DNA from: Propionibacteriaceae bacterium
GTDB taxonomy: Bacteria > Actinomycetota > Actinomycetes > Propionibacteriales > Propionibacteriaceae
Direction of reading: 5' to 3'
DNA: 10,796 nt
Assembly: GCA_031268065.1 (NCBI GenBank)
Contig: JAIRXX010000028.1
Span: 1 to 10,796 of the forward strand
The translations under genes and the position numbers were made by a program. Position 1 is the first letter of the stretch; each line of letters starts with the position of its first letter. Positions 1-5,122 of the stretch are shown piece by piece. A model generated the notes under the pieces. The model saw only the letters and a program-made list of their open reading frames with translations, searched no databases and was not told the origin of the DNA.

Positions 1-437
1 AGCGCGTTGCCGGGATTCTCGATGCCCACCCGTTCCAGCAATTCCGCCGCCCGCGCGTTGGCGGCTTTGCGGCTCAGCCGGAGGTGGTGGCGGACGTGGT
101 CGGTGAGTTGCGCCTCCACTTTGAGCTGGGGGTGCAGCGAGGTGGAGGGGTCTTGGAAGACCATCCCCATCTCCTGGCCGCGCAGCGAGCGCAAAGTCTT
201 GGGGCTGACGCCGAGCAAGTCTTGGCCGTCCATGTCGATCTGCCCGCTCACAGTCGAGTTTTTCGGCTGGATGCCCATCACGCACATGCCGGTCATCGTT
301 TTGCCGGAGCCGCTTTCCCCGGCCAGGCCGTGAATCTCCCCGGCGGCTATCGCCAAATCCACGCCGCCCAGGATGGGCAAGTTCTCGCCGTCGGAATGGA
401 TGACCATCTTCAGGTCGCGGATCGCCAAAACGCTCAC
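1..437 (-). CDS. dppD: Oligopeptide/dipeptide ABC transporter ATPase (DppD/OppD-like), 3' end beyond window
   Basis: This is the ATP-hydrolysing subunit of a peptide-type importer, expected to sit on the cytoplasmic face of the two permeases encoded just upstream. About 145 N-terminal residues are visible. The Walker A motif GESGSGKT is at residues 40-47 and the Q-loop VFQDPSTS at 93-100. The ABC signature, Walker B and the C-terminal oligopeptide-ABC extension lie beyond the left edge, so completeness cannot be judged. I chose the GTG at 437 because it gives a 4-base GTGA overlap with the stop of the preceding permease gene, a typical translational-coupling arrangement, and because the protein then opens with a normal ABC first strand (SVLAIRDLKM). 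The substrate could be peptides, nickel or another small molecule. The family fold is clear, the substrate is not. Confidence 0.9.
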   Translation of the reverse strand, partial: MSVLAIRDLKMVIHSDGENLPILGGVDLAIAAGEIHGLAGESGSGKTMTGMCVMGIQPKNSTVSGQIDMDGQDLLGVSPKTLRSLRGQEMGMVFQDPSTSLHPQLKVEAQLTDHVRHHLRLSRKAANARAAELLERVGIENPGNA

Positions 438-1345
438 AGCCGCCCCGCCTCTGGGTCGAAATAGTCGCGCAACAGGTCTCCGACGATGTTGAACGCCACC
501 ACGACGGTGAAGATCGCCAGGCCGGGGAAAAGCCCCAGCCACCATTTGTCGAAATTGTGCAGGGCGTAGCTGATCATCGAACCCCACTCCGGGGTTGGCG
601 GCTTGGCGCCCAGCCCGAGGAAGGACAATCCAGACAGCAGCAGCGTGGCCGTCCCCACGTCCAGGGTGGCCATAATCAGCGTTGGGGAGACGACGTTGGG
701 CACCACGTCGCGCACGATTATCCTCCCCGGCGAATGCCCGAGCAATCGGGACACCGCGACGAAATCGCTGCCGCGCAGGGAGAGCACCATCGAGCGCACC
801 AGCCGCGCGTAGACCGGCCAGGACACGATCAGCGCCGCGATCACCGAGTTGAATAGCGACGGCCCGAGCGCCGCCGCCGTGATCATCGCCAGGATCACCG
901 TCGGGAAGGACATGAACAAGTCGGTGATCCGCATGATCACCTCGTCTATCCAGCGCCCGAAGAACCCGGCGACCAGCCCGATGGCCGAGCCGGTCAGCAT
1001 GGAAAGGCAGACCAGCAGCAGCGACAGCGAGATTGAGATTTGCGAGCCGACGATCACCCGGGAGAAATAGTCTCTGCCGATGTCGTCGGTGCCGAAGAGG
1101 TTCACCGAATTCGGCGGCAGGTAGGGGGCGAAGTCCAGCGCGAGCGGGTCGAAGGGTGCTATCACCGGGGCGAAGATGACCACGACCAGCCAGAAGACGA
1201 TGATGAACGAGCCGAGCACGCCGAGCGGAGTCCGGAAGGCAGCCGGTATCCGCCGCCGTTTCCGGCGGATCACTCCGATGGATGGCCGGTCTGGTTTTGG
1301 CGAACGCGCCTTCCGCTGCTGCCGCCCGGTCTGGACGTCGGTCAT
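434..1345 (-). CDS. dppC: Peptide-type ABC transporter permease, DppC/OppC family
   Basis: This is the second permease of the importer, an integral membrane protein of 303 residues, normal for DppC. The N-terminal 35 residues are basic and cytoplasmic. The first membrane helix (about residues 38-60, beginning LGVLGSFIIV) is followed by the OppC_N-type loop with FGTDDIGRDYFSRV. The core binding-protein-dependent permease domain follows, with its EAA-loop region reading VAVSRLLGHSPGRIIVRDVV, which contacts the ATPase. It ends in the typical NIVGDLLRDYFDPE. The start is the ATG at 1345, which overlaps the stop of the upstream permease (ATGA). A longer reading of this frame, opening near 1921, exists but would lie inside the upstream permease gene and add an unconserved Arg-rich segment, so I reject it. 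Confidence 0.92.
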   Translation of the reverse strand: MTDVQTGRQQRKARSPKPDRPSIGVIRRKRRRIPAAFRTPLGVLGSFIIVFWLVVVIFAPVIAPFDPLALDFAPYLPPNSVNLFGTDDIGRDYFSRVIVGSQISISLSLLLVCLSMLTGSAIGLVAGFFGRWIDEVIMRITDLFMSFPTVILAMITAAALGPSLFNSVIAALIVSWPVYARLVRSMVLSLRGSDFVAVSRLLGHSPGRIIVRDVVPNVVSPTLIMATLDVGTATLLLSGLSFLGLGAKPPTPEWGSMISYALHNFDKWWLGLFPGLAIFTVVVAFNIVGDLLRDYFDPEAGRL

Positions 1346-2421
1346 CGCGCCCCCACCCTGATCCGGGGGTCGATCAGCCCGTAGAGCAGATCGACGACGA
1401 AATTGGTGAGGATGTAGACCAAGCCGATCACCAGCCCGGCCCCCATCACGCCGAATAGGTCCAGATTTATCGCTGACTGGAAGGCGTACGAACCCAGCCC
1501 CGGCCTGGAGAAGATCGATTCGACCAGCACCGTTCCAGAGAGCAGCCCGCCGAAGACCACCCCGACCACGGTGAGGATCGGCACCAGCGCGCCGCGCAGC
1601 ACGTAGCGGAAAAGCACCGTGTGCCAGGGCAGGCCCTTGGCGGTGGCGGCATACACATAGTCTTTGTCGAGCACTTCGAGCACGCTGGTGCGGGAGAAGC
1701 GGGTGAGCATCCCGACCGCGTAGAGGGTGAGCACGAAAACTGGCAGCGCCAAGTGGCCCGCCGCGTCCACGAAGGCCTGCATGTCGCCGGTGAGCAGCGC
1801 GTCGATTGTGTACAGCCCGGTGATGGATTGCGGCGGCTTGGCCCCCGGCGACATTCTCCCGCTGCCGGGAACCCAATGCAGCTTGTAGTAGAACAGGTAG
1901 AAGCTGAGAATCGCTATCCAAAAACTTGGGACGGAGATTCCGACCAGTGAGACGAAGCGCAGCACCTGGTCGGAGGCCTTGCCCCGGCGGTAGGCGGCGA
2001 TCACTCCGAAGGTGATTCCGATGATGATGGCGCTCACGATGGTGAAGAGCGCGATTTCGATGGTGGCCGGGAAATTCGCCGCCAGATCGGACGCCACCGG
2101 GCGCCTGGTGATGATGGACGTGCCGAAATCTCCGTGCAGCAGATTGCCAAGATAGATCAGGTATTGCTCTGGAAGTGGCTTGTCAAGGCCATATTTGGCG
2201 CGGAAAGCCGCCACCAATTCCTCGTTGCTGGCCGCCATTTCGCCCAGCGCCGCCACCACCGGATCACCGGGGACGAGGTTCGTCAGCAGGAAGGTGATCA
2301 ACGTGATCCCCCAGGCCAGCAGCAAAGTGATGCCCAGCCGTTTCCCGATGTAAGCAATCAGGCTCCAGTGTCTGACATACCAGCCGCGCATGGTGAGCAT
2401 TCTAGTGGCCAGCGCCCCCAT
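1342..2421 (-). CDS. dppB: Peptide-type ABC transporter permease, DppB/OppB family
   Basis: This is the first permease of the importer, about 359 residues with six predicted membrane helices. Family marks are the opening IGKRLGITLLLAWGITLITF, the periplasmic-side stretch around NLVPGDPVVAALG, the EAA loop (AATAKGLPWHTVLFRYVLRG, which couples to the ATPase), and the closing VDLLYGLIDPRIRVGAR. The frame stays open up to a GTG at 2478. I prefer the ATG at 2421, because the extra 19 residues are Arg-rich and run through a 7-base inverted repeat; ATGs at 2400 and 2391 are also possible, and no strong ribosome-binding site decides the matter. It is first in the visible operon order B-C-D. No solute-binding protein gene precedes it; the adjacent region instead holds repeats and an unrelated divergent cluster. 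Confidence 0.88.
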   Translation of the reverse strand: MGALATRMLTMRGWYVRHWSLIAYIGKRLGITLLLAWGITLITFLLTNLVPGDPVVAALGEMAASNEELVAAFRAKYGLDKPLPEQYLIYLGNLLHGDFGTSIITRRPVASDLAANFPATIEIALFTIVSAIIIGITFGVIAAYRRGKASDQVLRFVSLVGISVPSFWIAILSFYLFYYKLHWVPGSGRMSPGAKPPQSITGLYTIDALLTGDMQAFVDAAGHLALPVFVLTLYAVGMLTRFSRTSVLEVLDKDYVYAATAKGLPWHTVLFRYVLRGALVPILTVVGVVFGGLLSGTVLVESIFSRPGLGSYAFQSAINLDLFGVMGAGLVIGLVYILTNFVVDLLYGLIDPRIRVGAR

Positions 2422-2441
2422 AGTTTCGCGCTCGTTCACCC

Positions 2442-2462
2442 GTCGGAGACGAATGCTCCGAC
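2442..2462. repeat. Perfect inverted repeat upstream of dppB
   Basis: GTCGGAG (2442-2448) and CTCCGAC (2456-2462) are exact reverse complements around a 7-base loop. On the minus strand the hairpin would end about 20 bases before the preferred dppB start, close enough to affect translation initiation. It has no T-tract, so it is not a classical terminator. It could be an operator, a leader hairpin or part of a dispersed palindromic repeat. Confidence 0.55.
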
Positions 2463-2566
2463 AGCGCACTACGCTCACCTTCAGTCACAATCCATTCCAG
2501 GGGCAAAATCAAGTGAGCAACGAGTGCCAGCAATGCGGGCAGGTTAAGTGAGGCTAGTTGGCCCCA

Positions 2567-2580
2567 CTGTGTATGCACAG
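2567..2580. repeat. Short palindrome CTGTG-N4-CACAG
   Basis: CTGTG (2567-2571) and CACAG (2576-2580) are exact reverse complements around TATG. The flanking GTTG (2557-2560) and CAAC (2582-2585) could extend the pairing across an asymmetric gap. The TGTG/CACA halves resemble CRP/FNR-type half-sites, but the 4-base spacer is shorter than the usual 6, so an assignment to that family is not supported. Confidence 0.4.
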
Positions 2581-2581
2581 G

Positions 2582-2609
2582 CAACTGCTACTCTGTCGAG
2601 TAGTCGTTG
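2582..2609. repeat. Long stem-loop with 12-base arms
   Basis: The arms 2582-2593 and 2598-2609 surround a TGTC tetraloop. The inner six bases CTACTC/GAGTAG and the outer four CAAC/GTTG pair perfectly. Of the two bases between them, one forms a G-U wobble in RNA read from the plus strand and one is mismatched. It is the strongest secondary structure of the intergenic region. No T-run follows on either strand, so it does not look like an intrinsic terminator. Confidence 0.6.
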
Positions 2610-2612
2610 TTC

Positions 2613-2646
2613 GCATACCCTCAGGGAACCACGCCTGGTGGTATGC
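2613..2646. repeat. Nested inverted repeat GCATACC / GGTATGC
   Basis: GCATACC (2613-2619) and GGTATGC (2640-2646) are exact reverse complements. A second pair, CAGG (2622-2625) and CCTG (2634-2637), nests inside. An alternative hairpin, ACCAC (2628-2632) with GTGGT (2638-2642), shares bases with the outer arm, so the two folds exclude each other. It lies about 50 bases upstream of the first gene of the plus-strand cluster and could be an operator or a leader switch. Confidence 0.5.
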
Positions 2647-2681
2647 CACATCTTGAGGCCAGCTTTCACCGTCCTCCTTAG

Positions 2682-2689
2682 AGAAAGAG
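2682..2689 (+). promoter_or_regulatory. Ribosome-binding site AGAAAGAG for the EspC-like gene
   Basis: AGAAAGAG ends exactly 7 bases before the ATG at 2697. Nearly the same octamer with identical spacing precedes two later genes of the cluster (3691-3698 and 4080-4087). This repeated arrangement is the main reason for choosing the start at 2697 over the in-frame ATGs at 2736 and 2757. Confidence 0.55.
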
Positions 2690-2696
2690 ATGCCGG

Positions 2697-3014
2697 ATGG
2701 ATCGCCAAAGAACGTTGATTGTCCAAAGAGACTGCATGGAGAGGCAGAAGAACAGGATGGCCGTCGGCACGGCGGATGCGGCTAGGGCCGCGCGCAGTCG
2801 GGCTGCTGCGCTCACCATTCCCGACCTCCCTGAGGGCTTCGCTGGTCTCGCTGGCACCCTAGACCGCATGAAGCAAGGTGTGGATGCCGCGCTTGGTGTC
2901 TTGGCGTCCCAAGGACTGACGTTCGCAGCCAAACTCGATACCGCGCTGCAGGCGTATGACGAAATGGAGCAGGAAAACGAAGCTCTGATCCAGGCCAGGC
3001 TTAGGAGCCTATGA
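2697..3014 (+). CDS. Small helical protein resembling EspC-type ESX-secreted proteins
   Basis: This predicts a 105-residue, largely alpha-helical cytosolic or secreted protein with no signal peptide. Residues roughly 45-100 (from LPEGFAGLAG through LDTALQAYDEMEQENEALI) follow the pattern of the C-terminal half of EspC-family proteins: a Leu/Ala helix, a Gly, then a helix ending in aaxxYxxxExxx. The first 20 residues are basic and unlike the family, so the true start could be Met14 or Met21 (2736, 2757), although the shared ribosome-binding site favours 2697. It overlaps the next gene by 4 bases (ATGA), implying co-translation. By analogy with EspC/EspA-like pairs it could be a partner or chaperone of the next protein in type VII export. 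That is inference from weak pattern similarity; it could also be an unrelated helical protein. Confidence 0.65.
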   Translation: MDRQRTLIVQRDCMERQKNRMAVGTADAARAARSRAAALTIPDLPEGFAGLAGTLDRMKQGVDAALGVLASQGLTFAAKLDTALQAYDEMEQENEALIQARLRSL

Positions 3015-3676
3015 TGGGCGTTCTTCGTGACTATTGTGACTTGGGCCATATGGCCTATTGTGACTCTGTGCTTCGGTCTGTTGGTGCGCCGGCGTTCTTT
3101 GTGCCCACGATCACGAAATATGACTGTGATCTTGAATCCTTGCTTGCTATTGCGGAATCATACTCGCAGCTCGCGGAACAAATCAGCACTGCGGCTGAGC
3201 CGCTAGACGAGCCAATGGGTGGTGATGATTGCTGGGAAGGCCAGGGTCGAGATCAGGCTGATGATTACCGTGAGTGTGTCCGTGCTTGGTGGCAGGAGGT
3301 GCTTGATTTCCTGCTGGCCATAATTGAATGGTTGGTTCAAATCATCGATTATATTCTTGACCTTATCTGGATCATTCTCTCTTGGATCGACTACATACTT
3401 ATGTGGGTCGACTTGATTCTGTGGGTTGCTGCCCTAGCCGTGGGCGCAGAGACAGTGCTTATGGGCACAGTTGCTATTGGAGCCGTGGCTACTGCCGTTG
3501 CTGCGATAGCAGCAATTTGTTTGATATTAGGTGCGCTATTGAGGCTGATTGACTTGCTTATCGAATGGCTCCAAGACCTGATTCGTTCTGGGCGAAGCTC
3601 TATATGTGGAGACGGCATCATCCCCTCTCCTCCAGAATGGGACCCCGGCAACAACCTTCCTGATTTTCCATTCTAG
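3011..3676 (+). CDS. WxG-motif protein with Trp/Asp-patterned membrane segment, unknown function
   Basis: I do not recognise the full-length 221-residue protein. Residues 40-92 are helical and contain W75-E-G77 followed by AxxYxxC-like spacing (QADDYRECV), as in WXG100-type type VII substrates. From residue 92 to 177 there is no Arg or Lys. Residues 93-139 are very rich in Trp and Ile, with acidic residues at 99, 106, 113, 127 and 134, a strict period of 7; D117 and E96 sit 3 residues before a period position. Residues 135-177 form an Ala/Val/Gly-rich hydrophobic stretch, followed by a basic/acidic amphipathic helix (178-192) and a Pro-rich tail with C199. There are seven cysteines. Start: ATG at 3011 overlaps the previous stop, but the ATG at 3014 has better spacing from AGGAG (3003-3007). 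The layout suggests a type VII-exported or membrane-inserting protein, possibly pore-forming. This is a hypothesis. Confidence 0.75.
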   Translation: MMGVLRDYCDLGHMAYCDSVLRSVGAPAFFVPTITKYDCDLESLLAIAESYSQLAEQISTAAEPLDEPMGGDDCWEGQGRDQADDYRECVRAWWQEVLDFLLAIIEWLVQIIDYILDLIWIILSWIDYILMWVDLILWVAALAVGAETVLMGTVAIGAVATAVAAIAAICLILGALLRLIDLLIEWLQDLIRSGRSSICGDGIIPSPPEWDPGNNLPDFPF

Positions 3677-3690
3677 GGCAAACAGTAAGC

Positions 3691-3698
3691 GGAAAGAG
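3691..3698 (+). promoter_or_regulatory. Ribosome-binding site GGAAAGAG
   Basis: GGAAAGAG ends 7 bases before the ATG at 3706 and fixes that start. The identical octamer with identical spacing recurs before the next gene. Confidence 0.7.
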
Positions 3699-3705
3699 AT
3701 TTGAA

Positions 3706-4098
3706 ATGAATGAAATAGATCAATTGCTTGCAGAGGCAAGAGAGAAGCTGGAAGCTGCCGCGAACGAGCAGACCACGCCACGAGTTTGCAAGTCGGCAGA
3801 TGGCCAAGTGGTCATTGAGGTGGGTTCTTCCGGCGAGGTCTCGGTGAAGATCCGTCAGGCCAGTATCAGTGTCACGCATGGCTTAGCCAAACTGGAGACA
3901 AGTATCGCTGAGGCTGTGGCAGAACTCTTGAAACCAAACGAAATCCAACGAGAAACCTTGAATGATTTGCTATATGACCTGGGCAGCGATCCAGCAGCAC
4001 ATCTTAAGAAAATGACGGAGCAGTCTCGCCGGACAATGGAGGAAGCTTCCCGCTACATCGATTCGGTGCGGGCACGTCTGGAAAGAGTCCGGCGTTGA
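3706..4098 (+). CDS. YbaB/EbfC-like protein
   Basis: A 130-residue soluble protein with the secondary-structure order of the YbaB/EbfC nucleoid-associated family: an N-terminal helix (residues 3-21, MNEIDQLLAEAREKLEAAA), a short beta meander (26-51, with ADGQVVIEVGSSGEVSVKI matching the family's dG-x-V-x-V-x-x-x-G-x-v-x-v-x-i pattern), then a helical part (55-90). Residues 95-130 form a charged, probably coiled, C-terminal extension. YbaB/EbfC-like genes commonly neighbour WXG100/EspC-like genes in actinobacterial type VII-associated loci, where their role is not settled. It begins 29 bases after the membrane-protein gene and overlaps the next gene by 4 bases (TTGA), so it belongs to the same operon. 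Family assignment rests on pattern, not on invariant residues. Confidence 0.72.
   Translation: MNEIDQLLAEAREKLEAAANEQTTPRVCKSADGQVVIEVGSSGEVSVKIRQASISVTHGLAKLETSIAEAVAELLKPNEIQRETLNDLLYDLGSDPAAHLKKMTEQSRRTMEEASRYIDSVRARLERVRR
4080..4087 (+). promoter_or_regulatory. Ribosome-binding site GGAAAGAG supporting a TTG start
   Basis: GGAAAGAG ends 7 bases before the TTG at 4095. It lies inside the end of the YbaB-like gene. It favours TTG 4095 over the in-frame ATG at 4104. Confidence 0.6.
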
Positions 4099-4553
4099 GC
4101 GGTATGATCTCTTCGCAGGCTTGGGACCGTGTGTATTTGCTGCTCGGGGCGCTCTTCTCGGTGGCGGGGCTGTCCTGCCTTGTGAGTATCTTTGCCGGGA
4201 CGAATAACCTAAACGGTTTCATCATGGCACCTGGCATCGCTCTTCCGGTCTTCGCCTTGTTGGCAGTCGTCTCTCTTGGAGCTAGCCGCCCAAAATTATT
4301 GTTCACTGAGCAAGGGATCACTGGTTTGGCCTGGGGGCGCCGGGAAGTGCGTTTTGAAGAGCTTTCTAGCTGGCAGATCAAAGGCAGCCTGCTCTTGATC
4401 TGGTTTGTCGACCGTAAGCAGATGCCTCGGATGAGGCATTGGCTGAGCTTACGCCCTGGTGCCCCTCTCGATTGCGTGTCTCTTGCTCTGGAGCCAGAGA
4501 AGGTCCGCGACATCATCGCTCTGCTAGAGGTCAAGGTAGGCCAGTCCAATTGA
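4095..4553 (+). CDS. Membrane protein with two helices and a possible PH-like domain
   Basis: A 152-residue protein with two membrane helices at about residues 13-34 and 42-62 in a hairpin. A cytoplasmic C-terminal part follows (67-147), rich in beta strands: KLLFTEQGITGLAWG, REVRFEELSSWQIKG, SLLLIWFVDRKQM. The pattern of strand, turn, strand and 'fxxlssWqikg' before a final helix (134-146, EPEKVRDIIALLE) resembles small bacterial PH-like (bPH/YcxB-type) membrane proteins, though I cannot confirm a family. It is the last gene of the four-gene plus-strand cluster and starts inside the preceding stop. If the second gene of the cluster is a membrane-active effector, this protein is a candidate immunity or anchoring partner; that is inference only. 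Confidence 0.72.
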   Translation: MSGMISSQAWDRVYLLLGALFSVAGLSCLVSIFAGTNNLNGFIMAPGIALPVFALLAVVSLGASRPKLLFTEQGITGLAWGRREVRFEELSSWQIKGSLLLIWFVDRKQMPRMRHWLSLRPGAPLDCVSLALEPEKVRDIIALLEVKVGQSN

Positions 4554-4652
4554 CCTCTGTACATACGCGCTGCTGATGAGCCATTCCGAGTCCTCTGTTC
4601 CACAACTTAGCCTGGAGATATAGAGAAACAAGGCATCTGCGCAAACTAGCGG

Positions 4653-4658
4653 TAGGGT
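4653..4658 (+). promoter_or_regulatory. Candidate -10 box TAGGGT before the holin-like gene
   Basis: TAGGGT lies 6 bases before the ATG at 4665, fitting the actinobacterial TAnnnT box of a leaderless transcript. No good -35 is seen. The AGGG inside it could instead act as a ribosome-binding site 7 bases from the start; the two readings cannot be separated here. Confidence 0.35.
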
Positions 4659-4664
4659 TGGGTC

Positions 4665-5099
4665 ATGGCTGATCGCATCAATGTCGCTGAACTTGTCGAG
4701 AATATTCAAGCTGATGTCACCACCATCGTTCGCGGTGAAATAGAGCTGGCAAAGGCCGAGTTGGTTCCCCAGGCCAAATCAGCCGGGATCGGCGCCGGAT
4801 TGTTCGGGGGCGCGGCCTATCTCGCCATCACCGGATCGATCTTGCTCGTCCTAGGGGTTGGGTTTGCAATCTCGCTGGGCTACCAGGCGTTGGGGTTGGG
4901 CATCCTGCTGGCGCTGTTGTGTGGTTTTGCCACCCTGGCCGTGCTCTTCTTTATCCTCGCTGGCATCCTCGCCCTGGTGGGCAAGGGCCAGTTCAAGTTC
5001 AGCAAACCGCAGCAGACCATAGATTCCGTGGAGAAGTCCCTTGACGCCGTAAAGACGGCTGTAGCTGCTGGTCGCGGCAAGGCCGACGCCGCCGAGTAG
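4665..5099 (+). CDS. Actinobacterial Holin-X / phage-holin-family membrane protein
   Basis: A 144-residue inner-membrane protein with the layout of the actinobacterial putative holin superfamily III (Pfam PF07332, formerly DUF1469-like). An N-terminal amphipathic helix carries the typical 'vxxivrgEielAKaEl' segment (residues 19-33), two long Gly/Leu-rich membrane helices follow at about 42-71 and 76-105, and the tail is charged (107-144). Despite the name, this family is widespread in actinobacterial chromosomes outside prophages, and its function is not established. No phage genes accompany it here. It stands alone on the plus strand, 111 bases after the AT-richer cluster, and converges with the Nudix gene. 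Composition returns to the GC-rich host pattern at this gene, which marks the right side of the possible island. Confidence 0.85.
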   Translation: MADRINVAELVENIQADVTTIVRGEIELAKAELVPQAKSAGIGAGLFGGAAYLAITGSILLVLGVGFAISLGYQALGLGILLALLCGFATLAVLFFILAGILALVGKGQFKFSKPQQTIDSVEKSLDAVKTAVAAGRGKADAAE

Positions 5100-5122
5100 C
5101 GGGGGCGGTTCAGCGCTCTCGG
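5092..5122. terminator. Candidate bidirectional hairpin between convergent genes
   Basis: CCGAG (5092-5096) pairs with CTCGG (5118-5122), and AGCG (5098-5101) with CGCT (5114-5117). One T bulges at 5097, leaving a 12-base loop. The hairpin spans both convergent stop codons. There is no T-tract on either side, so it is at best an atypical, GC-rich actinobacterial terminator. Confidence 0.35.

Larger units (their letters stand above)
2480..2696. other. Non-coding divergent intergenic region rich in inverted repeats
   Basis: These 217 bases separate the divergent dppB and EspC-like genes. Short frames exist on the minus strand (about 60 residues each) but have no family character or convincing start. 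The stretch holds three inverted repeats between 2567 and 2646, listed separately. A possible -35-like TTGAGG is at 2653-2658, but I find no convincing -10 at the right distance. Promoters for both flanking units should lie here. No tRNA or recognised riboswitch class was seen. Confidence 0.6.

Noticed and set aside
1346..1921. N-terminal extension of the second permease frame back to 1921
   Set aside because: It lies wholly within the first permease gene, is Arg/Gly/His-rich without family similarity, and the ATG at 1345 gives the expected overlap and length.
2402..2726. Two overlapping ~60-residue minus-strand frames in the dppB upstream region
   Set aside because: No recognisable domain or good start, and they run through inverted repeats. 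Treated as non-coding or repeat-derived, though a dispersed repeat is possible.
4554..4598. Direct repeat CCTCTGT (4554-4560 and 4592-4598) as an island boundary or target-site duplication
   Set aside because: Seven bases is too short, both copies lie on the same side of the cluster, and no mobile-element gene is present.
4665..5099. Holin gene as a sign of a prophage lysis module
   Set aside because: The Holin-X family is common in ordinary actinobacterial chromosomes, and no endolysin, tail or integrase genes are in the window.
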